Assembly (NCBI GenBank): GCA_021776235.1
Contig: JAJFGG010000161.1
Location: forward strand, 62,001 to 126,000
DNA length: 64,000 nt
From: Alphaproteobacteria bacterium
Lineage (GTDB): Bacteria > Pseudomonadota > Alphaproteobacteria > GCA-2731375
Direction: 5' to 3'
Within the stretch, counting starts at the first letter, position 1. The number at the start of each line of letters is the position of its first letter. A model generated the notes under the pieces. It did not search any database and was not told the DNA's origin. It saw only the letters and a program-made list of their open reading frames with translations. This document shows positions 47,193 through 56,741 of this stretch, piece by piece. The translations under genes were made by a program, and so were the position numbers.

Positions 47193-48554
47193 ATGGCGAG
47201 AGATCAGGCAGTTGTCTTGGGGGCCGGGATTGGTGGTTTGTTGGCCGCCGGGGTTCTGGCACGTCATTTCAACCGCGTGGTGGTGATTGAGAAAGACGAA
47301 ATTGCTATAGCGCCCGATCGTCCTAACGAATTTCCGCGGCCGCGCAAGGGGGTGCCCCAGGGTCCGCAGGTGCACGCCATTCTTAAGGGTGGGGAGTATA
47401 TCATTGCCGCAATCTTCCCGGGTTTCAGGCAGCGCTTGTTGGCAGCGGGCGGCGTTGCGGTGAAAGTCGGGCCGGAGCTTCAGGTTTATGAAGGCGGCGG
47501 CTGGCATCCAAACAGGGACAGTGGCATGGTGATACATACCCAGAGCCGGGCCCTGCTGGAACAGGTGATCCGTGATTGCCTGCTAGAGTTGGCTAACGTC
47601 GAACTTCGTTCCGGCTGCCGTTTTGCCGACTTGCTGGTTTCGGAAGAAGACGGAATACAGAGCGCGGTGCAGGGTGTTCGTGTCGCTGCAAATTCCTCAT
47701 CCAAAGTTGAAACCGTTCCGGCGCAGTTGGTCGTTGATGCCATGGGCCGGGGCAGCCGAATGCCGAAGTGGTTGGCGGCAAATGGTTACGGCACCCTGGC
47801 GCGCTCCAGAGCTGGTATCGATGTGCATTATACCACCTTGTTGTTGCGCCAACCGCCTGACTATCGTGGCAAGCCCAATGGTTGGGTCATACGGGCAACG
47901 GCGCCCGGGACAAAACGAGGCGCCACCATGATGGCTATTGAGGGCGGGCGCTGGCTGTTAACCCTGGTCAGTCGTTTTGGCGATCTTCCGCCATTGGACT
48001 ATCCGAGCTGCCTGGAGTTTACCAAGACCCTTGAAGGCGATGTGATTTATGACTTGATCCGCGATGCCGAAGTGGATACCCCGCCGTGCCGTTTCATGAT
48101 CCCCGAAGCGACCTTGGCCCATTTTGACCGGATGGCAAACCTGCCGGCCGGGCTTCTGCCTTTGGGCGATGTGATTGCTGGTTTCAATCCAATGCAGGCC
48201 CAGGGTATGACAATCGCGGCGTTGCATGCGGAAATCCTGGATGATGCCCTGTCCAGACAGGCGGCAAGCTGCGGCGAACTTGCCAGCCTGTCGCGGGACT
48301 ATGTCAAAGCCGCTGTTCAGACCAGCACGACAGCTTGGCATACAGCGGTGAACATTGATTTCTCTTATCCGGAAACCAAAGGCGACCGGCCCGCTGACCT
48401 GAGGACCCAGCAGCGGTTCCGCCGCGCCCTACGCGAAATGATGGAAACCGACCCTGAACTGCATCGCCAGGCGATCCAGGTGCAGCAGATGCTGCGCCCC
48501 GGTTCGGTGCTGGCGCGTGCCGACGTGTTGGCGCGCGCGAATAATCTGGACTAA
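47193..48554 (+). CDS. FAD-dependent oxidoreductase/monooxygenase
   Basis: 'AVVLGAGIGGLLAAGVLARHFNRVVVIEKD' FAD-binding GxGxxG; 'LPLGDVIAGFNPMQAQGMTIA' GD motif. Confidence 0.88.
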   Translation: MARDQAVVLGAGIGGLLAAGVLARHFNRVVVIEKDEIAIAPDRPNEFPRPRKGVPQGPQVHAILKGGEYIIAAIFPGFRQRLLAAGGVAVKVGPELQVYEGGGWHPNRDSGMVIHTQSRALLEQVIRDCLLELANVELRSGCRFADLLVSEEDGIQSAVQGVRVAANSSSKVETVPAQLVVDAMGRGSRMPKWLAANGYGTLARSRAGIDVHYTTLLLRQPPDYRGKPNGWVIRATAPGTKRGATMMAIEGGRWLLTLVSRFGDLPPLDYPSCLEFTKTLEGDVIYDLIRDAEVDTPPCRFMIPEATLAHFDRMANLPAGLLPLGDVIAGFNPMQAQGMTIAALHAEILDDALSRQAASCGELASLSRDYVKAAVQTSTTAWHTAVNIDFSYPETKGDRPADLRTQQRFRRALREMMETDPELHRQAIQVQQMLRPGSVLARADVLARANNLD

Positions 48555-48602
48555 CTTGGCGATCAGCGAAGCAATAACGGTAAATGCATTTGGAGTGCGG
48601 AT

Positions 48603-50369
48603 ATGAGCGATGCCACGATTGAAAAGCTGAAAGGCGCGGATTGGGTGGCGCCGGATTGCAGCGGCATGAATTTCTTTTCAATCGACAAGGGATTGCAAAG
48701 CGGCATGGCTGCCTATCTGCCAGAGGGTCTGCGTGCTGTTGTCGAACCGCAGATGCATCGATTGGGGGAACTGGCCGGTGGCCGTCTTGATGCACTGGCC
48801 CGGATTGCGGACCGCCATCCGCCTGTCCTGCACCCCCGCGATGCCGCCGGACGAGACTTGGAAACTATCGAACATCATCCGGCCTATCGGGAAATGGAAC
48901 AATTGGCCTACGGTGAATTCTCCATCCACCGTATGTGCCATGTGGCGGGTGTGTTCGGCTGGCCCGAGGTCATGCCGCCTCTCGTGCGCTATATCTTTCA
49001 GTACCTGTTTGTGCAGGGTGAATTCGGCCTGATGTGTCCGGTCTCCATGGCCGATACGGGTCTGACCCTGATGCGAAATCAGGGCTCCCCGGAGCTTAAG
49101 GAACGCTATCTGCCGCGCATGTTGTCTAACGATCTGGACCAACTGTGGCGCTGCGCCCAGTTCTTGACCGAACAAGGTGCGGGCTCCGATGTTGGAAACA
49201 TCGAAGTCATGGCACGAGCGGAAGACGATCACTGGCGCATTGACGGCGACAAATGGTTCTGCTCCAACGCCGACGCTGAAGTCATTCTGCTATTGGCCCG
49301 AACCGAGGGCGCGGTGGCAGGCAGCCGGGGACTAAGCATGTTTCTGGTGCCGCGCAATTTGCCCGATGGCAGCCGCAACAGCTATCGCATCGTGCGCTTG
49401 AAAGACAAATTGGGGACCTGGTCCATGGCCTCGGGGGAGGTCACCCTTGACGGTGCGACCGGCTACCTGATCGGCGAATTGAACACAGGTATCAAGCAGA
49501 TCATGAAGACGGTCAGCCTGTCACGGCTGTCCCATGGTGTACGGGCGGCGGCGATGATGCGCCGTTGCCTTAACGAGTCCCTTCAGGTCGCGCGCAACCG
49601 TCAACAATTCGGCCGGAATATTGTCGAATTTCCCCTACTGCGCCGTCAATTGATGAAGATCATGCTGCCCACGGAACAGGCTCTGAGTATGTTCCTGTTC
49701 ACGGGTCACATCATGGCCGATGCCAACAATGGAAATGCCGAGGCGGAAAGCCTGGTTCGGATTCTCACGCCGCTGCTGAAGTTTCGCGCCTGCCGCGACA
49801 ATGTGCCCGTGGCCACCGGCGCCATGGAAGTGCGCGGGGGCAATGGCTATGTGGAAGACTGGGTCAATCCGCGTCTGATCCGTGATGCTCAGGTGGGTTT
49901 GTTGTGGGAGGGCACCTCGAATATCAATGCCCTTGATGTTATGACTCGGGCCATTGCCAAGGTCCGCGCCCATGAAACCCTGGCCAGTACCTTGCAGAAC
50001 AAGATCGAGGATACTCCTGGTTTGCCGGGCCAGTTCAAGGGCCTGTTGCAGGCGCAAGTGGAACGGGCCATTACCTTCGCCGAGGAGGTGGCGGATGATC
50101 CGGCCCAGGAGGATAAGGGACGTCTCGCGACCAACGCGCTTTACCACGCCACCTCTGCCGTTCTGCTGGCCTGGGAGGGAGCGACGATTGGGTCCAGAGG
50201 CGGGGATGCCAGCAGACTATTGCTTGCCCGTTTAGTGATCGACCATCGTTTGCGCCCGCAGGACCCGTTGGCGTCAGGCGAGAACCGCTTCGACAAGGCC
50301 GCTGCCAGTATCCTTTTGAATGATGTTCCGGCCTCCTTGGCCGAAGTTACGGATGTTCTCGCATTGTAG
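48603..50369 (+). CDS. Acyl-CoA dehydrogenase with C-terminal extension
   Basis: 'LTEQGAGSDVGNIEVMARA', 'DGDKWFCSNADAEVIL', 'GGNGYVEDWVNPRLIRDAQVGLLWEGTSNINALD'. Confidence 0.93.
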   Translation: MSDATIEKLKGADWVAPDCSGMNFFSIDKGLQSGMAAYLPEGLRAVVEPQMHRLGELAGGRLDALARIADRHPPVLHPRDAAGRDLETIEHHPAYREMEQLAYGEFSIHRMCHVAGVFGWPEVMPPLVRYIFQYLFVQGEFGLMCPVSMADTGLTLMRNQGSPELKERYLPRMLSNDLDQLWRCAQFLTEQGAGSDVGNIEVMARAEDDHWRIDGDKWFCSNADAEVILLLARTEGAVAGSRGLSMFLVPRNLPDGSRNSYRIVRLKDKLGTWSMASGEVTLDGATGYLIGELNTGIKQIMKTVSLSRLSHGVRAAAMMRRCLNESLQVARNRQQFGRNIVEFPLLRRQLMKIMLPTEQALSMFLFTGHIMADANNGNAEAESLVRILTPLLKFRACRDNVPVATGAMEVRGGNGYVEDWVNPRLIRDAQVGLLWEGTSNINALDVMTRAIAKVRAHETLASTLQNKIEDTPGLPGQFKGLLQAQVERAITFAEEVADDPAQEDKGRLATNALYHATSAVLLAWEGATIGSRGGDASRLLLARLVIDHRLRPQDPLASGENRFDKAAASILLNDVPASLAEVTDVLAL

Positions 50370-50470
50370 ACGCGTCTGTAGCCATTGATTGCCGGTACTT
50401 CCAGGACGCAGAAACTGGCAAATTGCGGTAGATAACATTACCCTGAATTCCGGAAAACGAGGAGAATGCC

Positions 50471-51238
50471 ATGCGCTTCAGAGGTCAAGTTGCAGTCATC
50501 ACGGCCGCCGGCGCCGGTATCGGTAAAGCAACGGCCGAGATCATGGTCCGGGAGGGTGCGACTGTTATTGCTATCGACGTTGACGAGTCACGGCTGGAGG
50601 CGCTGAAAGACGAAACGGCCGATGCGCCGGGTAAGCTGATCGGCAAAATGCTTGATGCCGCGGATCAGGCTTCGGTTCGCAAGGCCGTCGCCGAAATCTC
50701 GCATACTCAAGGCCATGTTGACATCCTGGTCAATGCTGTGGGCGGCAGCACGATCATTGCATCACCGGCGGCCACTGTTGACGAATTATCTTTTGAAGAT
50801 TGGCAGAAGCTGATCAATTTCAATCTCAACGCCACCTTCTTATTCTGCAACGCCGTTGTACCGCTGATGAAGCAGGCCGGCCGCGGCAAGATTATCAATC
50901 TGGCGTCGATCGCCGGCCGTGGTCTGAGTGGCGCCAGCAGCAGTGCTTATGCCGCGGCCAAGGGCGGTATCATTGCGTTTACGAGAAAGCTTGCCAACGA
51001 ACTGGGCCCTTCCGGGATCAACGTCAATGCCATCGCGCCGAGCCTGACCTTAACGGAAAGAATACGGCCGCATTGGGAAAAACGAGATTCCCAACAACAA
51101 GCGCTGGAGATCGAACGGACACCGCTTCGACGCGTTGCCGAAGCGGTGGATCAGGCACGGGTAATTGCCTTCCTGGCGTCGCAGGATGCCGACTTTGTAA
51201 CCGGCCTCACCATCGATGTGACCGGAGGGATTTCCTAG
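50471..51238 (+). CDS. SDR family oxidoreductase
   Basis: 'VAVITAAGAGIGKATAEIM', 'ILVNAVGGS', 'SSSAYAAAKGGIIAFTRKLANELG'. Confidence 0.93.
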   Translation: MRFRGQVAVITAAGAGIGKATAEIMVREGATVIAIDVDESRLEALKDETADAPGKLIGKMLDAADQASVRKAVAEISHTQGHVDILVNAVGGSTIIASPAATVDELSFEDWQKLINFNLNATFLFCNAVVPLMKQAGRGKIINLASIAGRGLSGASSSAYAAAKGGIIAFTRKLANELGPSGINVNAIAPSLTLTERIRPHWEKRDSQQQALEIERTPLRRVAEAVDQARVIAFLASQDADFVTGLTIDVTGGIS

Positions 51239-51321
51239 CCGGTCCGGTAGAGACCGGACGGAGGGACCGGTCTGTTTGGTTTGCGCCACCAGCAAAGTTG
51301 TACCTGGGATAGACAGGGCGG

Positions 51322-52617
51322 TCAGTCTTCGTCGGGTACCCGTAGCCGCCGGCCCACGGCGCCCGACGCGACGAGCGCCTCGATCGCCGGCGCGTCAAAA
51401 TCAAGTCCGAGCAAAATGCGGTCGGTTTCGCTTCCGAAAGCAGGCGTTGGGTCACTCGGCTGAAATCCGCCGTTGTCGAGCTCTACCGGCGGTCCAAGCA
51501 CTCGTACGGTTCCGGCGGTAGGGTGCGCCATGTCGTGAAACATGTGGTTTGCGTGGGCGTGCGGGTCATCGAACAATTCAATCGGGAAGCGCACGGCCGC
51601 GACCGGGATGCCGGCCTCGTTCAGACGAGCGATCCAGGCCTCCGCCGAGGCCTGCCGCATGATGCTTTCGACCTCCGTCTTCAACGCCGCGTAGTAGGGG
51701 TCCCATCGCGGGCCTTGAAGCGATGTTTCCTGCAGACCCTGGTCTTCAATGCCCAGAACTTCGGCGAATTTCATGCGCAGTGAATGACTCCCGCAGGCGA
51801 CCGCAATGGCGCGGTCGGCCGTCTCGAAGGTACGGAAATAGATCGCGCTCATGGACGGAAACCGCGGATTCGGCATAGCCGCGGCCTGCTCTTCATAGGC
51901 TGCGTTGGCGGCCCGCTGCTCTGCCAGTCGCTGCAAGGCCGCCTCATGTGCGGGGCCGTCCTGGTCTTGGGATCGAACGAGCTGGTTGTTGGCCAGGGTC
52001 ATTGCGGCCTGCATCAGCGACACATCGACGATGCCGCCTTTGCCCGTACGTTCGCGGCGCAACAACGCCGACGTGACACCGAAAGACAGGCACATGGCGC
52101 ACATATAATCTGCACTGACCGGATCGCCGGATGCCGGACGGCCGTCGATCATACGTCCGTTGGCAGCCATCAATCCGCTGCGTGCCTGCAGGACGATGTC
52201 CATTCCCGCCAGGCCGGCGTCCGGGCCGCGCTTACCGAAGGCGGTCACCGACGCGATCACCAGCCGTGGATGGGCGGCAAGCAAGTCCTCGGGCTTCAAG
52301 CCGAGCTTTTCCTCTAGCCCGGGGCGGAAGTTGATGAGCACGACATCCGCCCAGGCCAGGATGCGCTCGATGACCGGGCGGGCGGCCGGATTGCTAAGAT
52401 GTAGAGGAAGGGAGTGCTTACCTCGGTTGCGTGAGAGAAAGATCCGTGACTCGCCCGGTGCAAGGGGGTTGAACCGGCGCGTCGGATCGCCTTCGGGTGC
52501 TTCGATCTTGAGTACTTCGGCCCCCCCGTCAGCCAGCATCTGCCCACAAAAGGGCACGGCAATGAACTGCCCGAATTCGGCCACCCGAATGCCGTCGAAC
52601 GGCCTCGCCTCGCTCAT
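51322..52617 (-). CDS. CaiB/BaiF family CoA transferase
   Basis: 'FDGIRVAEFGQFIAVPFCGQMLADGGAEVLKIEAPEGDPTRR', 'FLSRNRGKHSLPLHL'; start chosen at MSEARPFDG. Confidence 0.94.
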   Translation of the reverse strand: MSEARPFDGIRVAEFGQFIAVPFCGQMLADGGAEVLKIEAPEGDPTRRFNPLAPGESRIFLSRNRGKHSLPLHLSNPAARPVIERILAWADVVLINFRPGLEEKLGLKPEDLLAAHPRLVIASVTAFGKRGPDAGLAGMDIVLQARSGLMAANGRMIDGRPASGDPVSADYMCAMCLSFGVTSALLRRERTGKGGIVDVSLMQAAMTLANNQLVRSQDQDGPAHEAALQRLAEQRAANAAYEEQAAAMPNPRFPSMSAIYFRTFETADRAIAVACGSHSLRMKFAEVLGIEDQGLQETSLQGPRWDPYYAALKTEVESIMRQASAEAWIARLNEAGIPVAAVRFPIELFDDPHAHANHMFHDMAHPTAGTVRVLGPPVELDNGGFQPSDPTPAFGSETDRILLGLDFDAPAIEALVASGAVGRRLRVPDED

Positions 52618-52821
52618 TGTTTGCTTCCGTTTGCCTGTTGGTTTCGGTGATTTTAGGGCAAAACGAAGCATATCGATATGATAAAGCGCCATTCGGTTCA
52701 GACGATTTGCGCCGTCAGGTAACGGACCATCGACGCGGAGGAGATTTTTCCGCGCGCAATTGAAACAAACATGCATGGGAACTATCCTCGCTGGGACCGA
52801 AGTGTTTTTAGGGGATCAACG

Positions 52822-53745
52822 ATGACGACGGATAGTTGGCAAATTGGTGAGGTAAAGATCACGCGGATTGTTGAATTGAGTGCCGTGCGAACGCCTGACT
52901 TCGGCTATCGCAACCTCTCGAGCGAAGAAATTCAGGCCGAGACCTGGCTGCAACCGCATTTCGCCACGGATGACGGACAACTTAAGAGCTGTATTCAAGC
53001 CTTTGTTCTGGAGTCACAGGGGCGGCGGATCATTGTGGATACCTGCGTCGGCAACGATAAACCCCGCAGCAATGCCGGTTGGAACCAGCTGCAAGGTTCT
53101 TTCCTTGACGATCTTGCCGCCGCCGGTTATCCGCCTGAAAGCATCGACGTTGTACTATGCACCCACCTGCATGTTGACCACGTCGGCTGGAACACCGTCC
53201 TGGTCGATGGTCAATGGGTGCCTACATTTCCAAACGCGCGCTATCTATTCGGCCGGACCGAGTGGGAACATTGGCGGCAGGAGGCAGTGACCGCCATAGC
53301 CGGCGACGTGGATCGGGAAATCGCCGAGTCGGTCATGGACTGCGTGGCGGTCAACCAGGACTCGGTCCGTCCAATAATCGAAGCGAACCTGCATGAACTG
53401 GTCGATGTGGACCACCAGGTAACTGACGAGGTGCATCTCGAACCGACGCCGGGGCATACGCCGGGCCATGTCAGCGTTGTAATCTCGTCGTCCGGGCGGC
53501 GCGCCGTGATCACGGGCGACATGATGCACCATCCCATCCAGATTGGCTTGCCGCACGTGGCAAGTAAATTCGACCACGATGTCGCCCGCGCCCGAAATAC
53601 GCGGGTCGATTTTCTGCAACGGTATGGTGATGATGAAGTGCTTGTTTTCGGCACTCATTTTGCGGCACCAACCGCCGGCTGGGTGGTTTCACATGGTGAT
53701 GGCTGGCGTTTTCTTGTGGACAAGCCGGGCAGCGGGACAGCCTGA
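52822..53745 (+). CDS. MBL fold metallo-hydrolase
   Basis: 'VVLCTHLHVDHVGWNT' (HxHxDH), 'TPGHTPGHVSVV', 'GDMMHHPIQ'. Confidence 0.93.
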   Translation: MTTDSWQIGEVKITRIVELSAVRTPDFGYRNLSSEEIQAETWLQPHFATDDGQLKSCIQAFVLESQGRRIIVDTCVGNDKPRSNAGWNQLQGSFLDDLAAAGYPPESIDVVLCTHLHVDHVGWNTVLVDGQWVPTFPNARYLFGRTEWEHWRQEAVTAIAGDVDREIAESVMDCVAVNQDSVRPIIEANLHELVDVDHQVTDEVHLEPTPGHTPGHVSVVISSSGRRAVITGDMMHHPIQIGLPHVASKFDHDVARARNTRVDFLQRYGDDEVLVFGTHFAAPTAGWVVSHGDGWRFLVDKPGSGTA

Positions 53746-53860
53746 GGCAATTGAGGCGTGCCGTTAGCCTGGGTCAATAGCGGAATCGACGTTTTCGTAA
53801 TGTGCAAGGCATGCCAAGAGCAGATCATGCTTGCCACAGAACCAGAATTGGGAGATGACA

Positions 53861-54874
53861 ATGAGTGAACCAGCAACGACCAATCGCACGATTGTTGTCG
53901 CGTCCCGCCCAACCGGAAAGCCTGGACCTGAGAATTTTGCCAGTAGAACGGTTCCCGTGCGGGCCCCGGTAGATGGCGAAGTCCTGCTGGAAAGCCTATA
54001 TCTATCCATCGACCCGGCCATGCGGGTTTGGCTGGAAGAAGACCCTGGATATGTACCCCCACTGGCGATTGGCGACGTCATGCGGGCATTTGGTGTCGGC
54101 CGGGTGTTAGCCGGCCGATATGACGGCCTTTCTGCGGGCGACTACGTCACGGGCCGCCTCGGCTGGCAGAGCCAGCCGACCCTGCAAGGTGCCGATTTGA
54201 ACAAGATTGACCTGGAATTGGGCACACCCATCGACTGGCTGGGGCCTTTGGGCACGACCGCACTGACCGCCTATTTTGGAATACTGCGAATTGGCCAACT
54301 AGCGGCCGGAGAGACCGTGCTCGTGTCCGCGGCTGCGGGCGCGGTTGGCCAAATGGCCGGACAAATTGCCCGAGTTCATGGCGCCCGAACCGTCGGCATC
54401 GCCGGTGGTGCCGACAAATGTGCCCTGGTTACGGATGAATTCGGTTTCGATCAGGCCATCGATTATAAGGCCGAAGATAATATGGCGGCAGCGATCGCCG
54501 CGGCCTGTCCCGATGGCGTTGATATTTATTTCGATAACGTGGGGGGTGAGATTTTAGATGCCGCCCTCACTCATATCCGGCAAAAGGGCCGGGTTGTGGT
54601 TTGTGGCCGCATTTCGCAGACAGCCGGCCACAGGCAAGGCCTTTACAATACCGGACAATTGATCGGCCGCCGCGCCCGCATGGAAGGTTTCATTGTCAGC
54701 GATTTTGCCGACGAATTCGATGCTGCCCAACGCTGGTTGGCCGCGCGGATCAAGGCTGGCGAGATTCACCAGAAGATACACGTCCTAGATGGTTTGGCGC
54801 AGGCACCCGAAGGCCTGCGCATGCTGTTTACCGGCGAGAATTTCGGCAAATTGGTGGTGAAGGTTGCAGACTAG
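53861..54874 (+). CDS. NADP-dependent medium-chain oxidoreductase (CurA/leukotriene B4 dehydrogenase-like)
   Basis: 'LGPLGTTALTAYFGILRIGQLAAGETVLVSAAAGAVGQMAGQIARVHGARTVGIAGGADKC', 'YFDNVGGEILDA'. Confidence 0.93.
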   Translation: MSEPATTNRTIVVASRPTGKPGPENFASRTVPVRAPVDGEVLLESLYLSIDPAMRVWLEEDPGYVPPLAIGDVMRAFGVGRVLAGRYDGLSAGDYVTGRLGWQSQPTLQGADLNKIDLELGTPIDWLGPLGTTALTAYFGILRIGQLAAGETVLVSAAAGAVGQMAGQIARVHGARTVGIAGGADKCALVTDEFGFDQAIDYKAEDNMAAAIAAACPDGVDIYFDNVGGEILDAALTHIRQKGRVVVCGRISQTAGHRQGLYNTGQLIGRRARMEGFIVSDFADEFDAAQRWLAARIKAGEIHQKIHVLDGLAQAPEGLRMLFTGENFGKLVVKVAD

Positions 54875-54884
54875 TCGCGTTGTC

Positions 54885-54995
54885 GACAATTAGAGCAACC
54901 TGCGTTCATATGAACGCAGACAAGTTGCTTTAACTCTTCGAAATAGATCAAGTTGTCAGCCCAAAAATGATTCCAATTTTGGGCTGTTTGATCTA
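54885..54995 (+). repeat. Dispersed ~110-bp two-hairpin repeat, copy B
   Basis: gacaattagagcaacctgcgttcatatgaacgcagacaagttgct...gcccaaaaatgattccaattttgggctgtttgatcta; aligns with 32970-33079. Confidence 0.9.
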
Positions 54996-56141
54996 GGCCT
55001 TCTCCAGAATGTGGATGGCGCAGGCTGTGCCCATGCCCGGGCCACCGCCGACCACGTGGGTCAGGCCCATACGCGCGCCCTTGACCTGGCGCTCGCCGGC
55101 CTCGCCACGCAGATGGGTGCTGACCTCGTATATGTTGGCAATTCCCGTCGCCCCCAGGGGATGACCCTTGGACAACAAGCCACCGGAGACGTTGACCGGC
55201 ACTTTGCCGCCCAGCGCCGTTTCGCCCGCGTCGATGAAGGACCCGGCCTCGCCATCGGCGCACAGGCCGAGGTTTTCGTAATGCACGATCTCCGCCGTGG
55301 CGAAACAGTCATGCAGTTCCACTAGGTCGATATCGTCCGGTCCGACGCCGGCCGACTCATAGGCGCTCTTGGCCGCCAGCCGGGTCGCGGCAGAGAAATC
55401 GGGCATCGCCAGTTGCCGCTCCGCAAACGGGTTGCTGCTCATTTCCGAGGCCCGCACCTTCACCGCCCGGTCCATCAGGCCGAGCTTCCTGGCGGTTGCT
55501 TCGGAGGCCAGCACCGCCGCCGCCGAGCCATCAACGTTGACTGAGCACATCAGCTTGGTGTTTGGATAGGAGATCATCTCAGCGTTCATGACCTCTTCCA
55601 GCGGGGTTTCAATGCGGTACATCGATTTCGCGTTCATCGTCGAATGATGATGGTTCTTCACCGAGACCTTGGCGAACTGTTCAAAGGTGGTGCCGTATTC
55701 ACGCGAATGCTCGACGCCGATCTGGGCGAACATGGTCGGCATGGTGCCGGAGCCCAAAACCCCTTCGGTTGAAACGCCGCCGCCGCCGCCGCCCAGCAGG
55801 CCCTTGCCCATCTGCTCGACCCCGACCGCCAGAACCATGTCGAAGACACCAGCCTTGATCGACATCCACGCATCGCGGAAGGCCGTGGCGCCGGTCGCGC
55901 AGGCATTCGCGACATTGACCACCGGAATGCCGGTCTGGCCGATCTCTGCCAGCATCCGCTGCCCGACCATGTTGTTGGCCTGGCCCAAATTGCCGCAATA
56001 GAGCGCCTGCATCTGATCGATGGTAAGGCCGGCGTCGTCCAGCGCCAGCAGTGCCGCCTCCGCCGCCAGACCCGGCACCGTGCGGTCCGGATAGCGGCCG
56101 AATTTGATCATGTCGATTCCGACGACGTAGACATCACTCAT
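54993..56141 (-). CDS. Lipid-transfer/SCP-x-type thiolase family protein
   Basis: 'VVNVANACATGATAFRDAW', 'DLVELHDCFATAEIVHYE', 'VNVSGGLLSKGHPLGATGIANIYE'. Confidence 0.9.
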   Translation of the reverse strand: MSDVYVVGIDMIKFGRYPDRTVPGLAAEAALLALDDAGLTIDQMQALYCGNLGQANNMVGQRMLAEIGQTGIPVVNVANACATGATAFRDAWMSIKAGVFDMVLAVGVEQMGKGLLGGGGGGVSTEGVLGSGTMPTMFAQIGVEHSREYGTTFEQFAKVSVKNHHHSTMNAKSMYRIETPLEEVMNAEMISYPNTKLMCSVNVDGSAAAVLASEATARKLGLMDRAVKVRASEMSSNPFAERQLAMPDFSAATRLAAKSAYESAGVGPDDIDLVELHDCFATAEIVHYENLGLCADGEAGSFIDAGETALGGKVPVNVSGGLLSKGHPLGATGIANIYEVSTHLRGEAGERQVKGARMGLTHVVGGGPGMGTACAIHILEKA

Positions 56142-56180
56142 TTGTTTTCTCCTATCTCGATCAGTTCTCGCCTGTGTGCG

Positions 56181-56606
56181 TTATGCCGCATCGGGGACGA
56201 AAAAGTAGGCCAGGTATTTCTCATTGCTGCCCGGCGGAACCACTTCGCGGTAGTCGATCCGTACCGGCATGTCGAACTTGAGGTTGTCCAGCTCCGCGGG
56301 CACGTCTTTCAGTATGCCCTTGATATGGGAGCCGTCGTCAAGATCGGCGATGATATCGATGAAGGGCGTCTCGACGCCGGGAAAGCTGCGATGTACGATC
56401 GTATAGGCATAGAGCTTGCCGCTTTCCGACAGCGCGACCGGCGCCATGGCGTCCCGCGCATAGCAGCGGGCGCAGATTTCACGCTCGCCAACAAAGGTAT
56501 GACTGCAGGCCGCGCATTTGCTGCCCTGCAGAAATGGCTTGCCGTTCGCGTCGCGTTTCAGGTGCGCGACAATGGAGGGGGCTTCGGTGGCTTCGGTTTC
56601 CGTCAT
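56181..56606 (-). CDS. Zn-ribbon/OB-fold (DUF35-type) protein
   Basis: 'FLQGSKCAACSHTFVGEREICARCYARD' Zn ribbon followed by OB-like segment; adjacent to thiolase. Confidence 0.9.
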   Translation of the reverse strand: MTETEATEAPSIVAHLKRDANGKPFLQGSKCAACSHTFVGEREICARCYARDAMAPVALSESGKLYAYTIVHRSFPGVETPFIDIIADLDDGSHIKGILKDVPAELDNLKFDMPVRIDYREVVPPGSNEKYLAYFFVPDAA

Positions 56607-56741
56607 AGCTATACTCCGGCGGAGGATGAGAACTGAACTTGTCCTCCTTTATGCAACAATTCCCAAGTTATCTTCAAACTCGATTTATCCATACATATTC
56701 GCAGCTATCGACATGACCAAGAAGCTGGCCTTCCAAGACGG

